Source of the DNA: Voacanga thouarsii
Lineage: Eukaryota > Streptophyta > Magnoliopsida > Gentianales > Apocynaceae
Length of the DNA: 64,000 bases
Assembly (NCBI GenBank): GCA_026120185.1
Contig: JANUWF010003370.1
Coordinates: 558,001 to 622,000, forward strand
Direction: 5' to 3'
This document shows, piece by piece, positions 11,351 through 22,776 of this stretch; the first letter of the stretch is position 1; every line of letters starts with the position of its first letter. The position numbers were made by a program, and so were the translations under genes. The notes under the pieces are model-generated. The model worked only from the letters and a program-made list of their open reading frames with translations, did not search any database and was not told the DNA's origin.

Positions 11351-11756
11351 CTATAAATTTGGTGTCTCATTCTTTTTAGCCTTATCTACGTATGCTATCT
11401 CTGCAGACATTACATAGATAGACTCTAATCTTTGTTCTGCCATAATTGGTTCTCCTTCAAGTTTCAATTGACGATACACCTTCACGTCATTTGGGCCAAA
11501 TATGACATAATTTCCTGCTGAAGCTAGCTGTAACACTGATAGTAGGTTCTTTTTCATACCTAGTACATGCATCATATTATCTAACTCCACTTCTATAGAG
11601 TTGAAGTCTGGTACTACTAGAGCTTTGCCAATATATGTTATTGGTATTTTAGAGTTATTAGTAGTTACCATGACACATCCACTTTTATATTTCTCTATGC
11701 TGCAAAATTTTTCTTTATCTCCTATCATATAATTAGAGCATTCCAAATCTACTATT
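11351..11756 (-). pseudogene. Protease and pre-integrase region of copia-1
   Basis: The frame reads MECSNYMIGDKEKF then about 120 residues including VELDNMMHVLGMKKNLLSV. Just upstream on the minus strand the aspartic protease motif, usually W-I-x-D-S-G-C-S-N-H-M, reads stop-IVDLECSNYM. The Trp codon has become a stop, and Ser-Gly of the active site is Leu-Glu, so the protease is doubly inactivated. The following block matches the hinge between protease and integrase in copia elements. Confidence 0.8.
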
Positions 11757-12494
11757 CAATCATTTTTATAATTGATAAGTTTGTCACTTACTGTGACTTG
11801 TGCCAGATCTTCTTCCTTTTCTTGAATTAGGCTCGACAGTGTCTCCTTCTCTTCTATTGCAAAAGAGGCTTGAAAGTCCCATTCATCTTCACTTTCTTGA
11901 GTGTGTGAAGATGTGATAGAATTTCCTTTGGCTTGTCTATGACAGCAATTTCGAGCGAAGTGACCTTTCTTTCTGCAGTTGTAACACTCATTGTTTCTTC
12001 GTCGGCTCCTTATGTTGTTATTTTGTTGTGGTGTTGATGTGTATTTTCTTCGGATGCCCTTTCTACCAAAAACCATGTCTCTCTTTATTTTTATCTCCTT
12101 CCATTGGTATTTTGGCATTTTTCTGTCCTCCGTATACTCTTCATCTGCCATAAAGAGCATTCTCTTCCTCATTTGTTGATCCGATGTAGGATGGTCTCAT
12201 TAAGGCTTCTTCATTTGCTATCATACTTTCCAACACATTGAGTGGATGTGGCTCAGGCCATCCCCGTGTTGCTCTTATAATTGGGGTGTATTCTCGTCGT
12301 AACTCCCGAATTATAATTCTCCTCATGCTTATCTCGTCAATAGGGCGAATAGGATCTAATTTTTGAATTTTTTTTTTTACTTAAGGATCTCACTTTAGCA
12401 AAATATTGACTCACCGTCATATTACCTTGTGAGATTCCTAATAACTCATTTTCAAGCCTTTGCAACTTAGCTTCATTAGTCTTGGAGAATCTCT
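11757..12494 (-). pseudogene. gag C-terminal half of copia-1
   Basis: The reading is in pieces. Near the solo LTR junction it gives KLQRLENELLGISQGNMTVS and QYFAKVRSLS, a UBN2/copia gag block. Downstream the nucleocapsid zinc knuckle CYNCRKKGHFARNC (CX2CX4HX4C) lies at about 11945-11990, followed by a Glu/Asp-rich tail. A frame break around 12330-12340 and a stop before the protease disrupt it. The protein would form the virus-like particle and bind element RNA. The solo LTR at 12495 interrupts its N-terminal side. Confidence 0.82.
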
Positions 12495-14018
12495 TGTTAG
12501 GGATATGCCCTAGAGTCAATATGTACTTATACTATTGCCGTTATATTTTATTTAATAATATGAGGTTTTCCTTTCCATGAATAGTGCATTTTGTTTTGTG
12601 GTCATCAAGTAGTGACTTGATAGTAAAACCCAACAATGAATACAATGACTATTCTAAAACTGTCTCTGATCGATTATTATTATTGGAACAATAATAAATT
12701 AAGATTAATATATTTGTGACTTGATGGCTATGTTTTACTAGTCATGGATATTTGTGATATCAAGTCAAAACATAAGGAAATGTTAGAGAACATTGTATTG
12801 GACATGACCTACTGTAAGAGTACTTCATGGAACATGTCATAAGTACTTTCTAGCCATAATGGTTTTAAAAGTCCTTCGACCTAAATTCATCATAGTTTCC
12901 TACTTGATAAATTCTATAATTTGATGTTGTCTAAAGTTGTCTTTAACCAGATAATAAATTAGATTACTGTTGGATATAGAATAAATCAAGAAGAGGAATA
13001 TGATTGATAGTGAAGGAATTTGTCCCTCTCAATTATGGGAGAAAAATCCATGGGCCCCTTGATAAGTTAGACTGTTAAAATGTATGGTCGTGCTATAATA
13101 TATTAATCTAAGATATTAATATCATTTGTTTGAATAGGCTACTATGAAATCAAGAAATAATTGATTAAGTTTAATAAGGATGACATGCTCCGTACCTTAT
13201 GCTTAATCTAGATATCGTGTGACAAAAGGACTAAATATAAAATCGTGATTTAGTTTAAAGAGATCACTGATCTTCATTTAACCTGGATAGTTATAATATT
13301 TAGCTAGAAACCGCTTATAACTTGTGGGCCATTTAAATTTGATTTAGGCACATTGCTAGTGTTAAATGAACCTATAGGGTCATACAATAAGCGAACTAAT
13401 TGGATTATTTTTCTAGTAACTAGATTCGATGAATCTGAAAATATGTCTAAGTTAATCAAACTTAGAAAAATTACCAGATACAATGAATTTGGAAATATGT
13501 CCACATTCGATGTATCTGGGTGATGTCCAGATTATAAGAATCTGACTTGGTAAATTAATTAGTTAAATTACCGAGATAATGGCAGAATCTTATCATATCA
13601 GTTTTAATTTAATTTGCATTTAAATTAAAATATGATAAGATATTATTAGAATTGGATTCTGAGAGGCTAAGAGGTTCGAGAGTTTTTCAGAAAACCCTAG
13701 CCGTCTTCTCAGTAGCCTCGTTCTGTTGAGAATATTCGTGCTTCCATTCACTAGAAAAAAAATTCTCAAAACCCTAGGCGCTAGCACTCTCGGGGTAACG
13801 AGTCAGTTCACCGTGTGTATCCGATAGAAGACGTTCGCACACTGCAGCATCTAGTGATCATTCGGGTTGCACGTACGATAGCACAATCAGAATTGAATGA
13901 TCTCGATTACGCCGAACAGAGGTAATTCTGTAAACCTTAGATCTTCTTAATCGATAACTTGGGTCATCGGAAGGATTCGTAGATGTTTTCCGCGTTTAGA
14001 AGTCCACAAATCCTAACA
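12495..14018 (+). mobile_element. Solo LTR of the copia-4 family in copia-1 gag
   Basis: This 1524-bp sequence runs from TGTTAGGGATATGCCC to AAATCCTAACA and aligns along its length with 58947-60478, in the same orientation. A perfect 5-bp duplication TCTCT flanks it (12490-12494 and 14019-14023). No second LTR or internal sequence is attached, so it is a solo LTR. It is in the opposite orientation to the related solo LTR at 9005-10533. Confidence 0.92.
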
Positions 14019-14023
14019 TCTCT

Positions 14024-14306
14024 CCACCAGAATATCCCAGGCTTCTTTTGGGGTCTTTGCATTTTTAATCAAATCTAAAAATTAATTTTCAACTGTTAAG
14101 GCTAAAATAGATAGAGCCTTACCAGCATTCTTGTCCTATTTATTGTATTCTCCAACATTTTCCAGTGGGGGTGATGTTGTTTGGCTTCCATCTACGAGCT
14201 CCTATAGGCCTTGTCCTCTCAAATAGAATTTTAGGCACATGCTCCAATCATTGTAGTTGTCCTCTATGAGTTTTTTGATAGTGTTCATGTTGACGAAGTC
14301 TGTCAT
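14024..14306 (-). pseudogene. gag N-terminus of copia-1
   Basis: The minus strand starts MTDFVNMNTIKKLIEDNYN and continues DWSMCLKFYLRGQGL, a stop, then ELVDGSQTTSP. The pattern of a short N-terminus, an N-Y-x-D/E-W motif and a Leu/Gly-rich helix is that of copia UBN2 gag proteins. The start codon complement is CAT at 14304-14306, right next to the ATCTT duplication made by the gypsy LTR at 14310. That insertion therefore separates the leader from gag. Confidence 0.8.
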
Positions 14307-16620
14307 CTTTGTAATACCCCACTATCTAAGCCTAACAGGGCCGGGGATATCACCCCATTCGAAGGACAAGGGGTCTTTATAACTAGGACACACAACAAAA
14401 ATAAAATAATAGTTTAAAATTTAAAACTTATTACAATCCAAAAATTCATGAATAAATCCAAAATGAAAATTGTTCACTCTCAACTCCCAAAGCATTACAT
14501 AAAATAAATAATAGAATATCATCCAAGCAGGCAACAACTAGCTACTCATCTCTACGGCAAGATCGACCTAAAATCATGGTAAAAAGGATGATGAGATAAA
14601 AATCTCAGTAAGTCCGTATGCGCTTTGAGTGTCTAGTAAAAACAGTTCATGTATGCAAGGTGTAAGAATTTCATAAGAAAAAGTACTGGCAAGCAATAAA
14701 CAATATTAAAAATCAAAAGTGGCGTTTTAACTTTTCCATCCATACATGTACAATAAAATCAACCTCTCAAAAGGGCGGCCATGAGTTACCACACGTTGGG
14801 CCCCATAACCATACAACGGTCAAAATGTCATACTTTGTGCAGACTAACAAAAAGGTAGGTAATCGGCCTACCGGGTAAGATACTCCTCCTTCTCTACACC
14901 AAAAAAAAAACCGGTTGTCTATTCTGGCAACACACAGTCCACATGACTGAAACCTGCTAGCTCGGACCGACATGACTAAGTAGTACTGACGTTTCTCTAA
15001 GTTGAGTTCATCTTCTGGAGGTGGCCTCCTGCCAGAAAACTCACTCTTGTTCTTCAAAACTAGTACTACTAGCCTACCCTTATTGAGTACTCAACGTTTA
15101 ATTGTCCCACTTGGGAGAAAACTAATAAAATGTAGCTTTCCTTGAAACTGGCAATCAAGGGTTTCTAAAATCCATGTAAAAATCAGTTTTAGAAACAATT
15201 TGGTGTTTGAGTAAAACTACTGGAATATTTTCAAATAATTGGTTTAACTGAAACAAGAAAAGAAACATTCCTTAATTGCCTTTACCAAATCAGTGTTCAC
15301 ATACTTGTGTTTAGCTTGCCATGGTAATCTTTCACAACAACAAGTTTTATGCAGGAGCTTACCTGATCCTTTGCTCGAGATAAATCAAAAATCTCCAAAA
15401 GCTGACCTAACCCTGCCTAGGGTAAACATAAGCCATAATTAAATTCAAGCTAAAATTTTCTTTCATAAATAATCCTAGCTTAACTTACTACAATCATGAC
15501 CCTAGTGTCCCAAAATTTAAGGCTAGATAATAAATAAAGGGTTTATAAAATAAACCTAGCTTGATATTAAAATAATTAGGGTTTGTGAATTAGCTACTAA
15601 TAAGTTGTAGGTATAAATCTTGTTATAAATAAATTAGGGTTTATATAATGAAGGGTCCTAGGTCCTAGATGATATTATTTAAAATAATGATTTATAATAA
15701 CTAATGGTTAGAAAATAATTAATAAATAAAATTAATAATAAGTAAATTTTAATATGCATTGACTAAAAGATAATAAATAAATTTTGTTAGTATTTATGAA
15801 TATATGACTTATAAGATTAATATTTTGCCTATTATGATTACTTATATTAAAGTCTTTATTTAATACTATTATTACATATATAATATTTTTATATTTTAAT
15901 TTTAATAAAAGGTACCATTTATTTAGTTAAAATATCATTATTTCATATGACAGTCCAAATCCACATTTTCCTAGGATTTTCGAAATCATTAGAAGGAAAT
16001 ATAGTATTAATTTTTATTGATGAAATCAAATTGGCTAACTTAAATAGCTTAGGAACAACAAGGTCATGATCATAATTCATATTTCTAACCACAGTCATGA
16101 ACATACACTCTACACTAATCAACAAACCATCCAAATCATGAATAAAAGCATAGATTCAAATCTACCAATACATGATCCAAACTCCACTAAATGTAATCAT
16201 ATTCATGGCCTCAACAAGAATACAAGAACATAAAACCCTATTTAGCAAATGTGACATAATCTCAAACATGCTTAATCATTTATACTACTCACGACATGAA
16301 GGCATGCAACAAACCTAAAAACGCCATAAAATTCAACCAAGATCATCCTCATGCATAAATCCCAACACCATCATATAAACATATTCATTCTCATGTTTCA
16401 ATCCTAACTCCATCACAAAACACATGCTCAAACTTTAATCATAATCCATCCGTTTCCAATAACATCCTAGAGACATGAATCTAAAATTTAAAGAGAAGAT
16501 TGAAGAGGCTTACTTAAATGATGACTACTTTGAAGACGTTTCAAGAGGATCCTCACTCTTGGAAGGCTTGATCTGTCCAAGGGGAAGAAGGAAAATGGCC
16601 ATGGTTGGAGTAACCATTCA

Positions 16621-16623
<3 letters not shown>

Positions 16624-16673
<50 letters not shown>
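16624..16673 (+). repeat. (GA)n microsatellite in LTR copy A
   Basis: About 25 pure GA units occupy the same relative place as microsatellites in copies B, C, D and E, upstream of a conserved GGCC-x-TGG block. Confidence 0.95.
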
Positions 16674-16677
<4 letters not shown>

Positions 16678-18276
16678 ATTAGTATATTCATCAAGATCGA
16701 AGATGGAAGAAGATGGAGTTAATTGTCCATGCTTACCTTGAAAGTGTTCTTGAGTCTTCAAGAAAATTCTAGTTTTTTTTATCTGAAAGTGGAACTTTGA
16801 TTTCAACGTTTGATGTTAAAAATTACAGAAATGGATTCAAGAGGATAAGTAGGTGTGATTTGGAGTTTTTGGAGAAGATTGAAGAGGTTTTGAGTGGTCT
16901 TATGCCTGAGAATGGTGGTAGGTGTTCTTGGTATTTTTAGAGGTTTGGAGAGAATGGAGAGAATGGAGGAAGGCTGGCTGAAATTCTGCTTGGAAAGAGT
17001 GGCTAAATGATTTGGAGAATTCTGGTAATTGGATTTCCAGATTTGGAAGAAAAAAGAAAGCTGGTTGTTTGAAATTCAAAAGGAATAATTTAGAGAATAA
17101 ATTATGGTAGCAAATATGGTAAGAAGATTTTGGTTGATGGAGGTCTTTTGGAAGCTTCAATGGCCGGCTGTTTGGCTGGAATTTTTACTGAGATGAATGA
17201 TGTTTGAATGAGCTTTAGGGTGGCCGAAATATGGAGTGCAATGGTGAAGGAATTTTCTGGATAGTTGAGGCTTAATCCATGGAAGTTTGCTAGAACAATT
17301 TGCTGGAATTTTGGACTCCAATTAATGGCTTGATTGTAGTGATTGATGGAGAGATTTTAGGAGCAGCCATGGAGCTCTTTTCGTGTAGAACAATGGTGGA
17401 GGTGATGAAGTTCAGTTCTTGGCTGACAAAGGTGAGTTTTATAGAAAAATAGAGAAAGTTTCAGAAAAGGATGAAGAGGGAAACAAAGCTGGAATTCCTG
17501 GTTAGTCTTTCACATGGTTTGCTGGAAATTCTGTGCAGATTTTTCTGCCATATTTCAGCCAACTTGTAGGAGGTTTGAAGGGGTATTGGCGGGTCCTTTA
17601 AGGCTGGTTTCTAACCTTCTTTATGGAGGAAAGACAAGATTCAATTGCTGGGTTGAAAGTTGGAGGAACAGCTTGGTTTTTCAGACTGCTAGGTTGCGAA
17701 CTGCCCAAAATTTTTTTCTGGTTTGTACAGATTTTATGCAGTCCGATTTTGGCCTATGATTTTAGACTTCAAGCTGGTCAAGATGGCTATTTTTCTGGCA
17801 GTATTTGGGAGGGAAAGATGGCTGAAGATTTTGATAATTGAACTGATCAAGAAGTTGAAAAATTTTCAGATTACTACATGAAGAAGATGAATACTCATAG
17901 GGTGGAGTTTGAAGGTTCAACCATGGAGATTAATTCTCTTGGGAACCTTCCATAACTCTTCCCCATTTTCAGCCAATACACTACCCTCACATAGGCATTT
18001 TTGAAACTTCATAATCACAGAACCTTGCTGAAATTTTCTGGAAATAAAAATGGCTTAGAAAATTAAGCAACTTGATTGATTAAGAATTAAGGGAAGCTAA
18101 AGATCAAAAAGGGTATGAATCCCTTTAGAAATTTTTGAAGGGCACAAGAGTAGGATTAGGACATTCCTTTCATGTCTCCCCCCCCCAGGACAACACTCCT
18201 ACTCCTTCCTAAGGCATGCAAGGGCCGAAAATAGCTTACCTATCTAAAATAAAATTTAATCTTGCTAAAACTCAAA

Positions 18277-18341
18277 TGATGGAATTTGAACTCAAGATCT
18301 TAAGGATTTAATCTAAAGCTCTAACCACTAAACCACAACAA
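18277..18341 (-). other. tRNA-like A-box/B-box module in LTR copy A
   Basis: In the sense of the LTR (minus), GTGGTTTAGTGGTTAGAGC resembles the tRNA D-arm/A box (TRGYnnARnnGG type) and GAGTTCAAATTCC, about 40 nt later, resembles the T-arm/B box (GGTTCRAnnCC). The module lies about 240 bp inside the LTR start. I do not see a good acceptor stem, so this is not called a tRNA gene. Confidence 0.55.
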
Positions 18342-18760
18342 CTCTTGTTCTTATTTTCTCTTCCAAATATTTTTTCTATTTAACCCTCAAGCTATCTCCC
18401 TATTTCTACCTCAAGCAAAATTATCATTTTGCCCCTCTTACTCAATAAGCACAATTAAGCCATCTAGACTCCAAAGCACATAAAATCATACAAAAATATA
18501 TTTATGCATACAAGAAAATATGATATGTATCCCGACCCCCTTACTCTAGGGTTGGTTTTAATTGGGGTTTCACAATCTTGACTTGGTGATGTCCCGCACC
18601 TTATCCAAGTAAGTCTAGTCCCTGACCAACTAACATCACAGTCCTTGACTACGCATCAGTAGAGTCTCAACGTATCATGATTACTAACAGACTATTTTGA
18701 ACACAGTCCCTGATTGTTATTTGACTCGATTTTGGAGTTTTGATGAATCTCATGAACTTA

Positions 18761-18772
18761 GCTTTAATACCA
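18761..18772 (-). promoter_or_regulatory. Primer-binding site of copia-1
   Basis: On the minus strand, TGGTATTAAAGC lies three bases inside the 5' LTR. It matches, with two changes, TGGTATCAGAGC, the initiator-Met tRNA complement used by most plant copia elements (the intact form is at 60480). Confidence 0.82.
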
Positions 18773-18775
18773 AAT

Positions 18776-19201
18776 TGTTGAGAAAATAAAGAGGACAAAA
18801 AGACTAAAAGTAATTTTATTAATATAACTCACAAATTGTTCTCACAAGTACAACACTTAGAGATAATGGTGCTCTTCTGCCAAACACTCACACACTCACA
18901 CATCTATGCCTACTCATTCCACACACCACTCACTTCACATCTAACTTTAACATTTGCAATATATTTATAGGCAAAACCGAAATCAACATGTGATGTCAGT
19001 TGCTGCTGGAATTCTCTAGGAAATCATGCAAGTTGGTGAAGATTTTTGTGCAGATGTTTTATGCAAGTGGATTCTAGAATGGCAGTGGAGGTTAGCAATT
19101 TGCAATTCTAGATTGTTCTAGAATGGTGGCTGCAAAATTTGGCTGCAAATTGCAGCTCTAGATTGTTCTCAAATGGCAGTCATGCAGTCATTGACGTCTC
19201 A
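18776..19201 (-). repeat. 5' LTR of copia-1
   Basis: Partner of 6804-7229, 426 bp long, with TATTG on its outer side (19202-19206). It would carry the element's promoter. Confidence 0.9.
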
Positions 19202-19206
19202 TATTG

Positions 19207-19610
19207 AATCCCCTACAGACTATGATCGCATGTAATAGCTCATCATTTCCTCGTATAGAAGAATACTTTACTTTCACAAAAAGGTAAAGAAGTCATGTCC
19301 CAAGAAATAACAAATATAGATAGATGACATGTCTATTCAAAAAATCCTAGAAGGAAAATTGTAAGTTGGGATATAGAGCAATAGGAAAAACATAGATAAG
19401 ATATCTCCTAGCCCACTCTAGATAGACACAGTTTGAATGTACATCATTTTCAAGAACAAAGTCTAGTTAATGACCCTATTATGGATTGTAGAGAGATCCA
19501 CAATCTAGTAACACAGTTGGTTAATGAAAATTATATGATAGAAGAAAGACCAAATTATCAAAGACCATAGCCGGCATGGATAGACACAGATTTTAACTTA
19601 AGAATTATAA
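19207..19610 (+). pseudogene. Coding-like remnant on the far side of copia-1
   Basis: Taking out copia-1 and one TATTG joins 6798 to this stretch. Plus-strand pieces look like eroded coding sequence, for example SSFPRIEEYFTFT near the left end and, later, REIHNLVTQLVNENYMIEER, then RPNYQRP, a stop and AWIDTDFNLRI. The composition (Arg, Tyr, Trp, Asp) is protein-like but stops and frame changes are frequent. I do not recognise the family. A gag or capsid-like protein of a retroelement is possible but unproven. Confidence 0.3.
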
Positions 19611-20276
19611 ATTCTTTGAGTTTTGGAAGTTTTTTTTCTTATAGAAGATACCCCATTGACAATTAAGCATATAAGTCATTTCTTGCTCTAATGTGATGAA
19701 GCTGGTCGTAACGAATTTTGGCTAATTCTTTCTTCAAGGTCTCATAGTAGATTGGTCTTCATTTTTATCAGTGTGTTTATCTATCAAAAGCTATGATGAT
19801 ATCTTTATTAGCCGATTGCTAATATTACCACACTCTCCATTGGGAACCTAACTTTAGTGTTGTGAAATTTCTTAATGTTGCTATCTAATGGCATTGATGG
19901 GGTATGATTCTTTAATAGTAATAGATGGCCTAACAAAATGCAGGCACTTAGTCATGAAAAGGCTTAGCATCTGCTTTGATAATCTCTGGTACTTCAATTC
20001 TTTTACACAACAATACAGCTTGATGAGGTGATGACAGGATGCATTGTGCCATTGAATCTAGTCACATCCCAACAATATGTTATACACTAACTTCAAAGTA
20101 GTTACACCAATTACAAAAAAGATATAGAAATAGTTTTTTTTCCCTCTCCTGACGACCTGAATTTCATCACATGCGTTGATCCCCGAATTTCGTTTGTTGA
20201 TCTATTTCAGCATTTTCTAGAACCAACCTAACAACATCTTGAACTTCACCAAAACCTCTCTCTAGCTGATTAGATT
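19611..20276. pseudogene. Heavily decayed sequence, possible gypsy protease remnant on the minus strand
   Basis: Around 20010-20110 on the minus strand, YNILLG followed by a broken D-W-I-H and, in a shifted frame, PVITSSSC resembles the gypsy protease/RT junction motif YNxLLGRxWIH...PSxLHQ. Further left, KKELAKIRYDQLHHIRARND is open and charged. No ends or duplications could be drawn, and the rest has no visible feature. Confidence 0.25.
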
Positions 20277-20339
20277 GGGGGATTTGACCGAAATGGGTCA
20301 AAACTCATTTTCACTACCAAAACTGGGGCGAGTTTATAG

Positions 20340-20570
20340 GGGAGGCAGTAGACGGGGTACCTCGCGTCTACGAAACGCTAGGTACAAACTGCGAGGTACA
20401 CTCTCTGCCACCAGTCAGCTTTTAAAAAGGTATCTCACGTTTGTGAAACACGTGGTTCTCTCTTCCTCGCATCCCACAGACACGAGGTGTTTTTTCTACT
20501 TTGAGTTGCCATTCGGTTAAAGAATGTCTCGCGTCTGTGGTTCAATTTTCCTTGCTTCTCACAAATGCGA
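20340..20570. repeat. Cluster of CTCGCGTCTNNG-like motifs near the MULE left end
   Basis: Within 230 bp a CpG-rich motif recurs on both strands: CCTCGCGTCTACGAAACGC, TATCTCACGTTTGTG, CCTCGCATCCCACAGACACG, TCTCGCGTCTGTGG and CTTCTCACAAATGCGAGG. Clustered subterminal motifs are typical binding sites of DNA-transposon transposases. The surroundings are AT-rich, so the cluster stands out. Confidence 0.55.
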
Positions 20571-21599
20571 GGAGTCCATTTTTATTTTTATTTTTTGCAA
20601 TTTATTTTTTCTATTAAGCATTTTATCATTTTTGTGACTTTTTCCTCTTATTTCTTTTATTTTATTTTTTATAAATTTTCAAATTTGTATTTAATATTTT
20701 TAAATAACACAAAATATATAATATTTATAAATAATGCACAATTAAAATCTATTAATTTAAATTTGATCATAACAAGTAATATACGTATTTTTACTATAGT
20801 TAATTTTATTTATATTGGATTTTAAAATAAATTTTTGCTTTTAATTTAAGTTTAATTTATAATATTTAATTATTTGTAAAATAATTATAAAAATTTAAAT
20901 TCTCAACTATCTAAATATACTAAAATTATAGTTTCAACTATGCAAATAATATTTAAATTTAAATCTCAATCATCTAAGCTTCATAATCCTCTTACATTTT
21001 AATCCAAATAATTTATAATTTAGCTGAATCCGAATAATGTGTGACATATTATAGAAAATATGCAAATATTGATTTATGTTTTAGTGAATAATAGTTGAAT
21101 ATTTTGCGGTTTTTTTTTTGTTTAAAAAAAATTATATTGTATTTGTCTTTAAAGTTCTATTATTGTTACATTTGTCTTAAAAATGGCCAAACTAAATTGA
21201 ACTTATTGTTTTCTCTTTAATTTTTAAATATAGATTATATAGCAAACTAAATTGGATAACGATATTTTATTAATTATATTTTGACTTAAAATTTGAATGT
21301 AATTATGACTATTAATGAAATGTAATTCTCTATTTCATTCACATTGTGATTATATTACTTGAGGCATTTTGTATTTGCGAATGTATTGGTATAGGTATTT
21401 TAATAGTGGTTGAGTTGAGTTTTTAACATTGGTCCCAAATCTTTTGTGACTTTATGATATTAGTAACGATAATGAAAAATAGGTTATCCTGCATGATTAG
21501 CAAGACATGAACTTTAAAACCCGAAACAAACAATAAACTTTATAACACATGAAATAATATTAAAAAAAAAGGATAAAAGCTAGTTTCACAATGAAATCC
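20571..21599. other. AT-rich non-coding interior of the putative MULE
   Basis: AT-rich DNA between the subterminal motif cluster and the last PMD-like exon. I see no gene, only long A/T runs. Confidence 0.45.
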
Positions 21600-22255
21600 T
21601 CGACATTTCCTTGGAGGTTGAACTCATCTCTGAGGTTGTTCTTGATGTTGTTTTTCTAGTTGTTCTTCTAGTTGTACTGCATCTTGCTCCTTGGTACCAT
21701 GGGATAGACCTTTATCCTCTATAGACTGCTTGTGCCGTCTCCGAAATCGTCCAGTCGATGGGCTAGCAGTAAATTCATTAGCTAAAGACAGGCATCTAAT
21801 ATCGAAGATTAGGTGTTGCGTATTAATAAAATTAGCTTACCTATCTTCAATTGCTATAGGATCACCATGTTCATAATCGTATTCTTCTCTGTGTACTGGT
21901 GAATAGTGATCCTACTGAGGAATATTAGCTGCAACACATCTGCGTGCCTGTCTATCCCTCTCCGCACTAGGAGTACTCTGCGATTGACTTCTTGCGGGAT
22001 CAGAGGTATTGGATTAGCATGAAGTTTCGTCTAAATGGCTCATAGAGTGGGTGGTTCAAATGACTTGCCTCACTAGCAGCTGTCAATGAGCGCATAGTGA
22101 GGTTAGTTATTGATGTAAATACTTGTCTAGTCATAACATCTATATTTTGATATCCTTCATTACATAGGTACAATATTCAGTGCATCGAATCAGCCCACAT
22201 ATATATATATTTCAAAATGTCAATAAATTATTTGAGTGCAAATTTTATATTTTAT
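21600..22255 (-). pseudogene. C-terminal region of the PMD gene, decayed
   Basis: On the minus strand a frame reads MWADSMH, a stop, then ILYLCNEGYQNIDVMTRQVF and TSITNLTMRSLTAASEASHL to FMLIQYL before further stops; later frames are Ser/Arg-rich. It follows the recognisable PMD exons in the right order and orientation. PMD proteins often have a poorly conserved C-terminal tail, so this assignment depends mainly on position. Confidence 0.35.
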
Positions 22256-22283
22256 TGCTTAGTATTATTTAAAAAAAATCTAC

Positions 22284-22462
22284 GTACTAATATTTCGGTC
22301 GCCCCACTGCTCAATTGGTAGCCCAAAGGATTATGTTGCGTTATAATCGGATTACCAATCAGTCGCCTAGTGTGAACCTAATACCATGTTGTATAGTCAG
22401 GTGAAACTATATTCTGACCGTAACTAGTTGTCCAATCAGAACTGTTGAATGCCTATTAACCC
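22284..22462 (-). pseudogene. PMD exon 4, part downstream of LTR B
   Basis: After removal of LTR B and one AACCC, the exon at 26816-27082 continues here: HLANWV joins NRHSTVLIGQL, followed by a stop and, with a frame change, a HTRRLIGNPIITQ stretch. A GTAGAT donor lies near 22283. In PMD proteins the H-x-x-x-W motif ends the domain and an Arg-rich W-Y segment follows, which fits. The stops mark it as non-functional. Confidence 0.5.
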
Positions 22463-22710
22463 TGTGAAACCCCAGTCAAAACCAACCTTAGAATAAGGGG
22501 GTTGGGATGCATATCATATTTTATTTCATGATTAAATATATTTTTATATGATTTTTATGTGCTTTGGATTTGAGTTTTATTGTCTTGAAGTCTTGTTGAT
22601 GAGTATTGCGTGAGAGGGGCAAAATGGTAATTTTTGCCCAAGGTGAAAATAGGGAAATAGCTTGTGGATGGAATAGAAAATAAATTTTCTAGTGAAAATA
22701 TCAACAAGAG

Positions 22711-22776
22711 TTGATGTGGTTTAGTGGTTAGAGCCTTAGAATTAATTATGGAAGTCTACGGTTCAAATTCCATCAT
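22711..22776 (+). other. tRNA-like A-box/B-box module in LTR copy B
   Basis: TGGTTTAGTGGTTAGAGCC at 22717-22735 and GGTTCAAATTCC at 22760-22771 match tRNA A- and B-box patterns, with the B box closest to consensus of all five copies. The module starts about 250 bp into the LTR. Confidence 0.6.

Larger units (their letters stand above)
14310..18574 (-). mobile_element. Gypsy solo LTR, copy A
   Basis: This 4265-bp copy of the large gypsy LTR family starts TGTAATACCCC and ends GGGGTTTCACA in plus reading, flanked by a perfect ATCTT duplication (14305-14309 and 18575-18579). Four similar copies lie at 22463, 27268, 36526 and 49938. The copy at 36526 is joined to a polypurine tract and gypsy pol on its right, which fixes the family as Ty3/gypsy LTRs with minus-strand sense here. 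No internal region is attached. It carries a (GA)n run at 16624-16673 and the tRNA-like module at 18277-18341. Confidence 0.9.
6804..19201 (-). mobile_element. Ty1/copia element (copia-1), minus strand, with three nested LTR insertions
   Basis: Two 426-bp LTRs (6804-7229 and 18776-19201), TGTTGAG...GTCTCA in plus reading, enclose the element and TATTG flanks both sides (6799-6803 and 19202-19206). A primer-binding site lies inside the right LTR and a polypurine tract inside the left, so transcription runs right to left. The order gag, protease, integrase, RT, RNase H is that of copia. Three insertions lie inside: a gypsy solo LTR (14310-18574) next to the gag start codon, and copia-type solo LTRs in gag (12495-14018) and at the integrase end (9005-10533). 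Without them the element is about 5.07 kb, a normal copia size. Stops and frameshifts throughout mean it is dead. The two LTRs differ by a few per cent by eye, so it is not recent. Confidence 0.9.

Noticed and set aside
14767..15057. 96-codon minus-strand frame
   Set aside because: Within LTR copy A; the corresponding region of copies B, C and E is broken, so it is not conserved coding sequence.
16475..16806. Three overlapping open frames around the GA run
   Set aside because: They exist only because GA/CT repeats have no stop codons; the site is LTR sequence.
18277..18341. A functional tRNA gene
   Set aside because: Only the A- and B-box-like parts match; acceptor and anticodon stems are not evident, so it is reported as a tRNA-like module.
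6457..19610. Endogenous pararetrovirus
   Set aside because: Some pieces have gag or capsid-like composition, but no movement protein, zinc knuckle or RT of that group is visible beside them.
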